The translations under genes were made by a program, and so were the position numbers. Of a stretch of DNA of 64,000 bases, positions 22,989-33,995 are shown in pieces (the stretch's first letter is position 1; the number at the start of each line of letters is the position of its first letter). Origin of the DNA: Rhabdophis nuchalis (Eukaryota; Chordata; Lepidosauria; Squamata; Natricidae); contig CM077648.1 in assembly GCA_039707465.1 (NCBI GenBank), positions 16,385,119 through 16,449,118 on the forward strand, given 5' to 3'. A model generated the notes under the pieces. The model did no database searches and was not told the origin of the DNA. It saw nothing but the letters and a program-made list of their open reading frames with translations.

Positions 22989-23552
22989 ACTTTTCTCTAT
23001 TGTATTTCGAATATGTGGTTTCTGAAGAGATGTCTATGGTATGGCTGGAGCAGAGCGGGGTGAAAATCTAGTCGGTCTGGCTGATGTGAAGGACCTGCAG
23101 ATCTCTAGCTGAATGAGTGTCCAGCTCTGTCATTAAGTCTTTTTCTCCATAATTATGATGCTGAAATGTGACCTGATAGGTCAAGATAAGCATCACAATC
23201 TGTCTCTCAACTAAGAGGGCAAAAGAAGACTGCCAGGAAAACAGAGACAGCACTTCTGTGTTCTGATATTAATGATGGTGGCACTACTATTATCCAGTGC
23301 TTAAAATCCAGCAATGTAATAGTGTTTTAGACTGTTGATTGCAATGGTCTGAAATCCATTTGATATTGCTATGGGTTTTTCCTCAACAATAAGTATTGTT
23401 AGGTAAAGTATTACAGACTTTTAACCTTACCTGGGGCAAAGTTACAGTAAAAACAATGGGGTTTTCTGCTGAGTATATAATAAGATTTCATGTTGCCTTT
23501 ATTAAACTAGAGCTGTTCTACTGATGAAATATTAACCAACAAACTCAATTCT
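22989..23552. other. unique sequence, no gene recognised
   Basis: No recognised repeat or coding region. Confidence 0.4.
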
Positions 23553-23557
23553 TGTAG

Positions 23558-23955
23558 TGTCAGGCCCGCAGCCATCTTTTCTTTTGGATCTTTGGCCTGC
23601 TACACTTTCTAATATTATGCATTTTCTATTGTGGGAAAATGGGAGGGGGGATGGTAGGAATGAGATGCAATGTGGCCATAACAAAATTCTTTCTAGAAAA
23701 CCAAGGTCATCCTTTGTCTTTGCACCTCTGCACCTGACCGGAACTGGATGGGTGGAACTGCCAGCATGGCAGTGGAAGATTGGACCATGTGATGGCGGAG
23801 GGGCAAGATCTTGAACTTTCAACTGGGTGGGGAAAACCGGGAAGCTTCCAGATTCGGGTTTTCCCAGATGTGCCAACATGGCTCTCTTAATAAATTGGAA
23901 CTTTGAGCAATAATTTGCCTTGGGCTCTGATCGGATGCTATTTGGAACCCTGACC
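23558..23955 (+). mobile_element. solo LTR with 5-bp TSD
   Basis: 398 bp. It begins TGTCAGGCCCGCAGCC and ends GGAACCCTGACC, with the last base apparently mutated from the usual A. Perfect TGTAG repeats flank at 23553-23557 and 23956-23960. An AATAAA lies at about 23890 (CTTAATAAATTGGAAC). TG...CA-type ends and a 5-bp duplication fit a Gypsy-type solo LTR. The minus-strand frame across it is an antisense shadow. Confidence 0.75.
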
Positions 23956-24084
23956 TGTAGCTTTCTTAGGGATTCAGTCAATACACATGAGAATTAAAAG
24001 TGTTAGAATGTAAAGAAAAATATACAAACCCCTTTACCAAAAGAGAATGCTTGTATCCTCCTTTATTTTCTAGGAGCCCTTGGG

Positions 24085-24165
24085 GCTCTCTGAGCTTGGT
24101 TGTTTTCTTGCAGACGCTTCATTTCCCAAACTAGGTAACATCATCTGTACGAATCAAACATTTTT
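24085..24165 (+). repeat. unclassified dispersed repeat
   Basis: GAGCTTGGTTGTTTTCTTGC, AGACGCTTCATTTCCC and AAACTAGGTAACATCATC match the family noted at 22080-22215. Confidence 0.45.
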
Positions 24166-24418
24166 GGAGATTGGTAACCATTCCACACTTGCTAGGCCTA
24201 TCTGAGAGATTGAGGTACTTAGATATGACCCTCAAAACGCTGCTTTCTTTAGTGATTCCCATTTGAATATATCCAATGTCTTGTTTTGGATAGTGAACTG
24301 GTTGCGAAGTACATTAGAACAGTTGAGTAAGTTCAGCTTATCTTCCTATCTAGCAGAGACCCACCTGACAATATTTTAAAAGATGTAAGGGAGAATCTAA
24401 TTTGTGCATTGATGGTAT

Positions 24419-24903
24419 TGTCAAGTACCCTAACGACGCCTGCTTCATAATAAGCGACCCGATATTATAATACAAAAAGCAGTGATTTATTAACAGCTTC
24501 ATTAGGCATTCCTCATTAGGCATTTCATAGTTGCAGCCATCTTTTTTGCCTTCTTTATCTGCTTCTGAACTTTGCCCGCATTACTGTCCTCCCTTCAGCC
24601 TTCATCATAAAAATCACATTAGCCAATGAGAAATGGTAGTTTAGACATGCGCATTCACAGGCCAGCTTGAGATTCTATTCTGACCACAGGTATGTATGGA
24701 ATTCTCCTCTCTATGGCAGCTTGATAGCAGTCATAGAGATGCTTTACAAACTGACAGGCATTTCTTCAGTAAAGAAACTGTGTCAGCCAGGAGGCCCTGG
24801 TTTGCCATGCAATCAGCCTGGGAAGAGTCTGTTATAAAGAATTCCATATCTTGTTATTATTTGAGCTGTTTGTCTGCTGATTCACTGATAAATTGACCTG
24901 TCA
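24419..24903 (-). mobile_element. candidate LTR
   Basis: Read on the minus strand it runs TGACAGGTC...GGTACTTGACA with an AATAAA (TTAATAAATCACTG) near its 3' part. Adjacent sequence to the right (24904-25127, minus) has an open, acidic frame that may be the relic of an internal region. There is no target duplication, so the class and boundaries are uncertain. Confidence 0.35.
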
Positions 24904-25127
24904 AGAAAGGGAAACAAGTTCATCCTGACTGCTCTTGTTTTCTGCATCTACCTCCTGAGCTGACCCCATTTGTAAATCAGTCAGAGGTTCAGGGTGATTA
25001 TTTAAACCAAATGAATATTCTGTGCTTACTGGCATGCAATCTAATTCTGTAAGTGAGTCATCAATTCTAACTTGTTTCAGCATTGTTCTTGGCGTCACTT
25101 GTCCAGAACTTGATTCCTTATAAGAAA

Positions 25128-25469
25128 CTAGCCGATAACCTGCCATTGCCTGAATATTTATTTATAGAGGGGGGGGGGGAGAATGTCCAGACCAAACGTA
25201 ATTTCTAATGTCAGATTTTCCCCCTTACCAGAGGGAGCCCCCTTGTGGAGTACTGTGAAGTTATTACCCTGCCAACTCCACTACACTGTAGAAGCCATTT
25301 TGTGGCAGTACAGTAGAATCCATTTTAAGGCACAACAGGTTGTATCTTAACAGAACACACTGAGGGCCGTTAGGGGTGCCTTACATCCACAATATTTCCC
25401 CCCGGAGAGTAAGTCATATGTGTACCAAGTTTGGTTGCAATTGCTTGAGGCAGTCCAGTGCTTTGCTGG

Positions 25470-25515
<46 letters not shown>
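25128..25515 (-). mobile_element. Helitron-like 3' part / dispersed repeat ending in (AC)n, copy 2
   Basis: The left boundary reads CTAG on the minus strand, preceded by a CAGGCAATGGCAGG hairpin remnant and followed by T, as at Helitron 3' ends. The rest matches copy 1 at 20463-20839 (ACCAGAGGGAGCCCCCTTG, GTGTACCAAGTTTGGTTG) and ends in an AC tract (about 25472-25515). The 5' end is not identified. Confidence 0.4.
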
Positions 25516-25519
<4 letters not shown>

Positions 25520-25559
25520 TGTGTGCGTGTTAGTTTTATGAGCTGATCAATAAATGAGT

Positions 25560-25632
25560 GATGAGGCGAAAGGCAGAAAAGGAAACAGTATGTCTCCTCC
25601 CTTAATTGGGGCCCTAACAGGGTGTTGTGGAA

Positions 25633-25722
<90 letters not shown>

Positions 25723-25842
25723 ATTGTTTCACAACAACCTGTTATTAGGCCCCAATTAAAGGGAGGAGACATACTGTTTCCCTTACTGCTCATCGGCTCA
25801 TCGCTAGAGACCATCCAAACAGCAAGCCAAGAATTACGTTGT
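25560..25842. repeat. inverted repeat around a (TA)n tract
   Basis: The left arm (25560-25636: AGGAAACAGTATGTCTCCTC, CTTAATTGGGGCC, AACAGGGTGTTGTGG) is inverted in the right arm (25720-25803, continuing in the unit to about 25842). The centre is about 83 bp of TA repeats (25637-25719). The same unit occurs at 26010-26118 (direct) and 26165-26220. Confidence 0.8.
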
Positions 25843-25859
25843 ATAATATTTTAGAAATG

Positions 25860-25985
25860 TGTGTAAGTTTTATGAGCTGATCAATAAATTAAATTAGAAG
25901 AGACCAGGATAGATCTATTTCGAGCTTATTAGCTCTCATCAGCTGGCCATACCCCTTACTGGGATTCGAACCTGGGATTCGAAAA
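25860..25985 (-). mobile_element. tRNA-derived SINE, partial
   Basis: TATGAGCTGATCAATAAATT, TTCGAGCTTATTAGCTCTCA and GGGATTCGAACCTGGG are the inverted body and box B of the SINE family at 27243-27425. Confidence 0.6.
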
Positions 25986-26009
25986 TTATATATATAATTT
26001 TTTTTACAC

Positions 26010-26225
26010 AACGGAACTCTTGGCTTTCTGTCTAGATGGTCTCTGGTGATGAGCCGAAAGGCAGGAAAGGAAACAGTATGTCTCCTCACTTAATTGGGGC
26101 CTCTTAACAGGATGTTGTGAAAAAACTACCTATATATATTCGAACCAGGGAAGTATTACATGTGAGGAAAGGAGAGCAGTATGCTTCCTCCCTTAATTGG
26201 GGCTTAACAGGGTGTTGTGGCACAA
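26010..26225 (+). repeat. two further copies of the AGGAAACAGTATGTCTCCTC unit
   Basis: The copy at 26010-26118 includes CTTGGCTTTCTGTCTAGATG, GATGAGCCGAAAGGCAGG and CTTAATTGGGGCC. A shorter copy is at 26165-26220. Between them (about 26135-26172) is an inverted SINE head fragment. Confidence 0.6.
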
Positions 26226-26229
26226 GCAT

Positions 26230-26950
26230 ATACTTATCACTGGCCACAGGGGGCGAACATCTAACCCCTGTGGATGGGGCATGCAACTTGGGCGTCCTCC
26301 TTGATGCATGGCTGTCCATGGAAGATCAAGTGACAGCCGTAGCCAGGAGGGCGTTTTACCAGGTCCACCTGGTCCGCCAGTTGTGTCCCCTATTGGATCG
26401 GGGTGCCCTTTGCACAGTCACTCATGCTCTTGTGACATCCCGAATGGACTACTGCAATGCTCTCTACATGGGGCTCCCCTTGAGGTGCACCTGAAGGCTT
26501 CAGCTTGTCCAGAATGCAGCCGCGTGGGCAGTTATGGGAACCTCTAGGTTTTCCCATGTAACACCGCTCCTGCGCGAGCTGCATTGGCTGCCTGTCATCT
26601 TTCAGGTGCGCTTCAAGGTGCTGGTTATCATCTTTAAAGCGCTCCATGGCACGGGACCTAGCTATCTGCAGGATCGCATCCTGCCCCATACATCCCTGCG
26701 GCCGATTCGCTCCCACAGAGAGGGACTTCTCCGGGTGCCGTCCACTAGGCTGTGCCAGCGGGTGACGCCCAGGGGAAGGGCCTTCTCTGTGGCGGGCCCG
26801 ACCCTCTGGAACAACCTTCCCCCGAAATTAGAACAACTACGGACCTCTGCTCCTTCCGTCAAAAATTAAAAATCTGTCTGTGATTTTATATGTATTTTAA
26901 ATTCCCTGTGCCCCGCCTCGAGTCCCTTCAGGGAGAGAGAGCGGGTTATA
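26230..26950 (+). mobile_element. L2-type LINE, 3' part of ORF2 and UTR
   Basis: Translated pieces include ATGGEHLTPVDGACNLGVLL, VTAVARRAFYQVHLVRQLC, MDYCNALYMG and, after a frame break near 26490, VTPLLRELHWLPV and RPIRSHREGLLRVPSTRLCQ. The 3' end has CCCCGCCTCGAGTCCCTTCA. The catalytic palm is absent, so this is a dead fragment. Confidence 0.8.
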
Positions 26951-27224
<274 letters not shown>

Positions 27225-27242
27225 TTCTTGTCTCAGCTGATC

Positions 27243-27425
27243 AGGATAAGAATCAGTAGTCTAGTGGCAATTACAACTGCCTCACATGTAATACTTCCCT
27301 GATTCGAATCCCAGTAAGGGTATGGCTAGCTGATGAGAGCTAAATAGCTCGAAATAGATCTATACTAGTCTCCCTGACTTATTTATTGATCAGCTCAAAA
27401 ACCTAACACGCACACACACACACAC
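27243..27425 (+). mobile_element. tRNA-derived SINE with (AC)n tail
   Basis: A box A-like CAGTAGTCTAGTGGCAATTA and box B GATTCGAATCCCAG are followed by GTATGGCTAGCTGATGAGAG, AAATAGATCTATACTAGTC, GATCAGCTC and an AC-rich end. Confidence 0.7.
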
Positions 27426-27429
27426 TCCA

Positions 27430-27889
27430 AGTTTTTTTTTAAAAAAAAACCCAAGACTGTTAAAAATCCAGCTGTAAGGTTAAAAGCTTGACTAAAGAAC
27501 AAATAAAAAGAATAATGCCTGCCCCCCAAGTGAAAAGATTGAAGGGAAAGGATTAAAAGAAATAAAATAGAAAAAGGACAGAAAGGGCTGGAGTGGAGTC
27601 TCTGCATCAAAACTGGAAATGAAGGCACATAAATCAAAGTTGTCTCTAGTCTCCCTTTCTAACTGGTGTATTTGTAGATATTTGTATGTGGAACATGATC
27701 TTCAGGTCATTTGCAAATGCATGCAACTGAACATACAATATTTCCAAACTTCATCATGATCAGCAATCCCTAGATTTACCATATCTAGGCTGCCAAATTC
27801 CAGATGACACCAAATAATAGCAAAGAAAGGCAGAAAACTTTAAATCATTTATTTATATTTATGGATATTTCATATTTATGAAATATGTA
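27430..27889. other. unique sequence, no gene recognised
   Basis: Nothing recognised. Confidence 0.4.
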
Positions 27890-28546
27890 TGTAACGCTCT
27901 CTACATGGGGCTCCCCTTGAGGTGCACTCGGAGGTTAAAGCTAGTCCAGAACGCAGCCGTGCGGGTGGTCATGGGAGCCACAAGGCAGTCCCACGTAACA
28001 CCTCTCCTGCGCGAGCTGCACTGGCTACCTGTGGCCTTTCGGGTGCGCTTCAAGGTGTTAATGACCATCTTTAAAGCGCTCCATGGCTCGGGGCCTAGTT
28101 ACATGCAAGACCGTATCCTGCCTCATACATCCCTCCGACCGATCCGCTCCCATAGAGAGGGCCTTCTCCGGGTGCCATCGGCCGGGCAATGCCGGTTGGC
28201 AACACCCAGGGGAAGGGCCTTCTCTGTGGCGGGCCCCACCCTCTGGAACGACCTGCCCCCTGAACTCCGTACCACCACAGACCTCCGCCTTTTCCGCTGG
28301 CGTCTGAAAACGCATTTGTTCCAACAAGCCGGCCTACGATAATCACCCGATCTGGACTTTTTAGTTATAAATTTTAATTAGAGAATTTTAAAATGTTTTA
28401 GCACGGGGTAATTTAATTTAATTGGATTTTAATAACTGATCTATTTATGTACATTGTGTTTTAATTTGCCTGTGCGCCGCCCTGGGTCCTTTTGTAGGAG
28501 AAGGGCGGGGTATAAATTTAATAAAATAAAAATAAAATAAATAAAT
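27890..28546 (+). mobile_element. L2-type LINE 3' part, open C-terminal frame
   Basis: The 27878-28342 frame translates the last ~150 codons of L2 ORF2 without interruption (RRLKLVQNAAVRVVMGATRQ, VTPLLRELHWLPVAFRVRFK, LWNDLPPELRTTTDL, LKTHLFQQAGL). The UTR has CCGCCCTGGGTCCTTTTG and an AAATA tail. It is severely 5'-truncated. Confidence 0.8.
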
Positions 28547-29098
28547 ATTTCTTAATCATCCATTCATTTCAGAGAAGATCTAGGGGTAGCATACAATATA
28601 ATCAATAAGATTAACCTTAAAATCGGGTGATACCTTTGCTGTTGCTGCTATTAATGATCTTCTGATTGGTTTGTGGCCTAGACCTGATAGCTGCAGCAGT
28701 CCCTGATTAAAATAAGAGGTTCAGACTGTCTGAGGCTTGTGCAAATGACTTGCTTGATCTCCGTTCTGTTTTTAAAAAGTTATCCAGAGTTCAATTTGGA
28801 ATGATTATATGCTTCCAGGGTTGACTTTAGAATAATGCATAATTGCTATTCCACTTTATTTTCTCTGCATAATTGCTATTCTACTTTATTTTCTCTCCTC
28901 TTAGCTTTGAAAGTTAAAAGAAAAGCTGGCAATTTAGCTTTTATTCTGTGGGTTAGAAAGATCATTAGGCTACTCCAGAAAGGAAGAACAGCGTTCCTCT
29001 TCCCAAATAGGATTTCTGATGATCAAGGTTCAGCACCTTGGCCAGCTCCTTCATCGCTGCAGAAGAACATGCCCCCCTCCCCCCAAGGAAGCAATGAA
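28547..29098. other. unique sequence with a 30-bp tandem duplication
   Basis: GCATAATTGCTATTC(C/T)ACTTTATTTTCTCT is repeated twice at about 28837-28896 with one difference. Nothing else was recognised. Confidence 0.5.
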
Positions 29099-29229
29099 CA
29101 GCTTCTCAACCTCAGCAACTTGAAGATGTGTGGACTTCAACTCCCAGAATTCCTCAACCAGCTTGCCCTCTGGGGAATTCTGGGAATTGTAGTCCACACA
29201 TCTTCAAGCTGCCAAGATTGAGAAACGCC
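29099..29229. mobile_element. hAT-like palindromic MITE, second subfamily
   Basis: The ends are CAGCTTCTCAACCTCAGC and GCCAAGATTGAGAAACGCC. The arms CTTGAAGATGTGTGGACTTC and GTAGTCCACACATCTTCAAG are inverted. The target duplication is not clear. Confidence 0.65.
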
Positions 29230-29977
29230 ATACTACAGACTTTGTTCCTGTCCTAAATTATCAATTTTCCGCTAGAAATTGTTATGAAATATAAAAATAA
29301 CACCAATGCATTATTTTTCCTAGTGCACATAGTTTGGAGTTAAGAATAATAGCTAAACAATACAAGACCTATTTATAATATTTATGAATAGCCAGTCGGT
29401 CTGCCTCCATAATTTGGCACAAAAAAGACATTGCTATTGGAGCCTGCCAACATGCATTATTCTTGAGGCTTTATAAATTAAATATATCTCACATGATTAC
29501 GGCTTCTACTATTTTACTACTGCATCGTGGGAATCAAAGAAAGACACTTTTTTTAAAAAAAGGGCAATGCTTTTATTCTGATAAGAATTTGGCATTCAAT
29601 CTTGCACTACATTCCATGGCAGTGTCTGCCTTCAAGATCACAATACTTTAGCAAATCCTGTTCAACACTCTATGGTTTGTCACTTCTTGCTGTTTTGTGG
29701 TTATTGTTTTTTTGTTCAGTATGGCTGTAGCGTTATAATGCATGAGTCTTAATTATTCAGCTTGTCTACCTACCTCACAAGGAATACAAATTAATCCCTG
29801 ATTTTTCTTTGTTCTTTACTTTCTTCGTTGGGAAAGAGTAGCCTTGTACTACTAGATTTGTCAACCATATGAGGCCTGCTTTAGCATTTCTTCTCGAGGC
29901 TCTGGTATAGTTTAGAAAGGAGCAACAACAAGAAGAGATCTTTTAACGGGCTGAAACAGCTGAATATAAAGCATTAT
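29230..29977. other. unique AT-rich sequence, no gene recognised
   Basis: Nothing recognised. Confidence 0.4.
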
Positions 29978-30222
29978 GAGCCATGGTGGTGCAGTGGTTA
30001 GAATGAGGTACTGCAGGCTGCTTCTGCTAACTGCCAGCTGCCAACGGTTCAGCAGTTCGAGTCTCACTGGCTCAAAGTTGACTCAGCCATCCATCCTTCT
30101 GAGGTGAGTAAAATAAGGAGCCAGATTGTTGGGGAAAATATGCTGACTCTGTAAACTGCTTAGACAGGGCTGTAAAGCACTGTGAAGCGGTATATAAGTC
30201 TAAGTGCCATTGCTATTCTATT
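29978..30222 (+). mobile_element. tRNA-derived SINE
   Basis: Box A GTGGTGCAGTGGTTAGAATG and box B GGTTCAGCAGTTCGAGTCTC are followed by TTGACTCAGCCATCCATCC. The L2/CR1-like 3' tail is CTGTAAAGCACTGTGAAGCG and GTATATAAGTCTAAGTGCC. The tail implies mobilisation by a LINE with a matching 3' end. Confidence 0.75.
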
Positions 30223-30369
30223 TGTTGCAAATCACAAAAGCAATTGGGGTAGGCATATTCCTTGTCTTTCTGAACTCTGTGACTTTTCCAAACTACAATC
30301 TGGTATTTCTGAATTTTATACACATGTGGGCCAAGAAGAACACATTGTAGATACACAGAATAGAAAGCC

Positions 30370-30868
30370 TATGGCATGCATGCCACAGGGGGCATGCAGA
30401 GCCCCCTCTGCGGGCACGCCAGCCGTCACCCCAGCCCAGCTCCACCATGCACACACATGTGCCTCCCGCTAGCCAGTCTTCCAGTCTCTGCCATGCATGC
30501 GCCTGGGGGAGAGGGAACATGCGCAGGAGGTGGTCACTCACATTGCATTTTGTGGCCTCGTGCTCCCATGCTTCATTTTAGCTTCCAGGTTGGTGGAGGA
30601 AGCCTTCCAGGCCCAAAACTGGGCACAGAGGCACTACACAAGCCCCCCCCCCACATTTTGATGCAGGAGGCTTTCCAGGATCAAAACATAAAACATTTTG
30701 ATCCTGGAAAGCCTCCTGCATCAACCTGGAAGTAAAAAGTGGGTGAGGGGGGAGGACGGGTCTGTGTATCACACATGCATGCACAGGGGGTCATGCATAC
30801 ATGCATGGGGGCACACAGGGGGGGTGTCATGTGCACATTGCATTATGGGTGCTGGCATGTGGGCGTGC
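30370..30868. repeat. GCATGC-rich repeat with a perfect 29-bp inverted repeat
   Basis: The region is CpG- and CATGCATG-rich. At 30658-30686 and 30696-30724 lie perfect inverted arms (core ATGCAGGAGGCTTTCCAGGA) around a 9-bp loop. Outer bases CTTCCAGGTTG and CAACCTGGAAG extend the symmetry. It may be a fold-back or hAT-derived element, but ends were not defined. Confidence 0.6.
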
Positions 30869-30891
30869 TGTCCCTCCCTCCCTCCCTCCCT

Positions 30892-30942
<51 letters not shown>
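30869..30942. repeat. (CCCT)n (CT)n microsatellite
   Basis: CCCT tetramers passing into CT dinucleotides. The Ser/Leu and Glu/Arg frames through it are artefacts. Confidence 0.95.
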
Positions 30943-30948
<6 letters not shown>

Positions 30949-32104
30949 GGCATACTCACTCCTATATACAATAGATATAGAGAGATGTCCTGTTTTGTGG
31001 CAGACCAAATCAATATTTGGATGAGGAGCACCCCAAAATTTCAAGGCTGTAGTCCAGACTGTGAAATGTTTATTTATTTGTTTGTGTGTTTGTTTTCTTT
31101 TCCATTTATTGTGCACAAAAGTGTCAAATATTTTAGATGGCTCAACAAACCTTTCCTTCATCATTTCATTCTCAGAAGGAAGGTTGTTGGTTTTTCCTGG
31201 ATCGACGCAAACATGTTCTTTCCCCTTTCCTTCCCAATGGAACTCCTTTCTTAGATCTCTTGAGTGACAGTTTCTTTTGCTTTGAATCATCTCTGGGCAC
31301 TTTCTGGAGTTCAGTACAAGCCTCAGCAGAATCCAGGATGAATCAAATGTTTGGCACAGGCAGTGCTGTTGTAATCATTCTTTGAGAGTACTGTACGGAA
31401 AAATAAGAAATCAAACTTCTTGGAAATGTCATTAAAAAAAGCAATTCATAAGATTGTCTTTGCAGATAAGCAATCTGGGCTGAAATCTCAGTTTGCTTAT
31501 TTTTTTATTTTCAATAGAAAATCTACATTGCGTGTAGATTTCAACATGCAATTATTTCCAAGATTTACACTGAAGACACTCAGCTGCCCCATGCTGTTGA
31601 ATCCGATCTCTCTCTTTTTTTTAAACATTGGCAACAACAAAGTCATTCCCCTGCATTCAGGGATGGATTTACTGGCTTGATTGATTAATTGATTTTTTTT
31701 CCAAATGTATTTGCAGTATTTGGTTTGGTTGATTAATTGGCACGGAATTGTCCGCTTCGGCAAGCACTCAAGAAAATGGATAATATTTTAAAATACAATG
31801 CATAGAAAAAAAAATCAGCTTGGGATTGCTCCATTGTGGTCACTAGTTTGACTTTTTTGATTGCTCATCTCGTAAATATTTCAGAAAATGTTTAAAGTTT
31901 TAAAAGAAGAGTTGCCATATCGCTGCGGCCAAAATGCGATTGACTAATAAATGGAAGCAGAAATACATAAAAGTATAAAGCTCAACTGGATTTTGAGAAC
32001 TTAAATATGGTAACCCAGCCTTAAAGGCCTGAGATATCTTGAGTTATTTGCTCTAGGTTAAGATTTTATGAAAAGGCTTTTTAATCCTCTCCCCCCAATA
32101 TCTA
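30943..32104. other. unique sequence, no gene recognised
   Basis: About 1.1 kb. Open frames on both strands have no recognised domain. Confidence 0.4.
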
Positions 32105-32345
32105 GGCATAATTAGTGGGAGTTAACAAATATAGTGATTCACTTAATAACCGTGGTGAGAAAGTAAAAAACTCACTTAACAAATGTCTCGCTTAGCAACA
32201 TAAATTTTGGGCTCTATTGGGGTCGTATGTCAAGGACTTCCTGGGCTGTGTTTTTGTTGCTTATAAGCTACCTAGAGTGACTGTGAGAGAGTAGGGGGCA
32301 ATATAAATTTCCCTAAATAAATTTTCTACATAAATAAAATAAATA
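32105..32345. mobile_element. Tigger-like MITE right end plus LINE/SINE tail
   Basis: AGTGATTCACTTAATAACCG, CTCACTTAACAAATGTCTCG and GGTCGTATGTCAAGGACTTC belong to the MITE family at 9903. They are followed by TAAGCTACCTAGAGTGAC and an AAATA tail. Confidence 0.5.
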
Positions 32346-32518
32346 AACGTAGTTGGGTTGAAGGAGAAAGCAAACTGAAGTTACTCAAGCATTCCTACAA
32401 AAAGCAACACATTCTTACTCCTCCGTTGTTTTTCTCTTGTGCAAACTCATTTTGTGAATCTATCTCACTTTCTCCTTTGCTTAAAGAGGGAGACAAGCCA
32501 ATGGAAGGGGGGAGAGAA

Positions 32519-32528
32519 AGAGAGAGTG

Positions 32529-32572
<44 letters not shown>

Positions 32573-32604
32573 AAAGAGAATGAGAGAGAGAACAAGAGAG
32601 AGAA

Positions 32605-32641
<37 letters not shown>

Positions 32642-33118
32642 AAGAGAGAGAAAGAGAGAGAGAAAGAGAGACAGAGAGAGAGAACGAGAGAGACAGACAG
32701 AGAGAGACAGAGAGAGAGAAAGAGAGAGAGAGACACACAGACAGAGAGAAAGAGAGAGACAGAGAGAGAGAGAAAGAGAGAAAGAGAGAGAGACAGACAG
32801 AGAGAGAGAGAAAGAGAGACAGAGAGACAGAGAGAGACAGAGAGAGAGAGAGAATGAGAGAGAGAGACAGAGAGAGAGAAAAAGAGAGACAGAGAGAGAG
32901 AAAGAGAGAGAGACAGAGACAGAGAGAGGGAGAGAAAGAGAGAGAGACAGAGAGAGAACGAGAGAGAGAAAGAGAGGGAGACAGAGAGAAAGAACAAGAG
33001 ACAGACAGAGAGAGAAAGAAAGAGAACGAGAGAGTGAGAAAGATAGAGACAGAGAGAGAGAAAGAGACAGAGAGAGGGAGAGAGAGAGACAGACACACAT
33101 ACAGATACACTCACACAC
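32519..33118. repeat. 600-bp GA-rich compound microsatellite
   Basis: An almost pure purine strand of AGAG, AGAA and AGAC motifs with scattered GAGACAGACAGAG units, bordered by CA repeats on both sides. Long Arg/Glu and Ser/Leu frames through it are low-complexity artefacts. Confidence 0.95.
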
Positions 33119-33591
33119 ACAGAATGTTAATTGCTAAGAAGACCCATTGTGTTCTCCAATGGGACAGTACAAATTCACGGCATCACCCCCTTGCTCTCCA
33201 TGATTCAGCCATGCACATGTTCCAATTGAATCTCTCCTTAGAAGTCAGGACTCTGCGTTTCAAACTCTCATGAAAGTATTGTAGGTCTAGGAGCTGCCCC
33301 TGCCGGTTACTATAACAACCCAAAGCAACATATTTCCACTGTTTGATCTCATTATTAGTGTCTTTTCAAATATGATTACCAGGTTTAACTAATAAACTTC
33401 TAGATGCAAGCTGCTGGCTGCTTTTACATCTTCAGTGTTATTCTGCTTGATGAGAAGGAAGGCTTTTCATGTTCCCTTAATTAAATTGAAGGTGAACCTC
33501 CAAGGAACTGATTCAAATGGAATTTCCAGATTGGTATGTGGGTACATTTGCTTTTAAGAGCATGAATTAGGTTGCGGGTGATTTGAATAAT
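33119..33591. other. unique sequence, no gene recognised
   Basis: Nothing recognised. Confidence 0.4.
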
Positions 33592-33812
33592 AAAAAGGGT
33601 AGAACAAGAAGCAATGGGTGGAAACTAATCAAGGAGAGAAGCAACTTAGAAATGAGGAGAAATGTCCTGACAATTAGAACAATTAATCAGAGGAACAGAA
33701 GTTGCCTCCAGAAGTTGTGAATGCCCCAACACTGGGTTTCCTGCCTAGGCAGGGGATTGGACTAGAAGACCTCTAAGGTCCCTTCTAACTCTGCTGTTGT
33801 ATTATTGTATAG
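33592..33812 (+). mobile_element. CR1 LINE 3' end
   Basis: AACAAGAAGCAATGGGTGGA, GAAACTAATCAAGGAGAG and AAGTTGTGAATGCCCCAACA encode the decayed ORF2 end. GGATTGGACTAGAAGACC and a TATTGTAT tail complete the 3' end. Confidence 0.8.
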
Positions 33813-33995
33813 GTCTGGAGGAGGCTGATGAGGAAGAGGAGGAACAGCTGGGTCCAGTGCCTGACATGCGGATGCACAGAAGGCAGACGAGAGGAGAGCA
33901 GTGGAAATCCATGGGCCTATCCTTGGGATGGAAGAGCCACCGCTGCTAGCGAGGCACCATCCTAGCTCTGGGGATAAAAGGCAGGGGGCAGAGAT
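33813..33995 (+). mobile_element. LTR-like relic
   Basis: An acidic-coding stretch (GAGGCTGATGAGGAAGAGG), an arginine-rich end (encoding MRMHRRQTRGEQW) and a TATA-like GGGGATAAAAGGCAGG occur in the same order as in the LTR at 12059-12636. I infer a shared family. Confidence 0.35.

Noticed and set aside
23532..23981. 149-codon minus-strand frame
   Set aside because: It lies antisense across a solo LTR with its own TSD and poly(A) signal.
32395..33137. Long Ser/Leu and Arg/Glu frames (up to 241 codons)
   Set aside because: Both strands and several frames are open at once because the DNA is a GA microsatellite.
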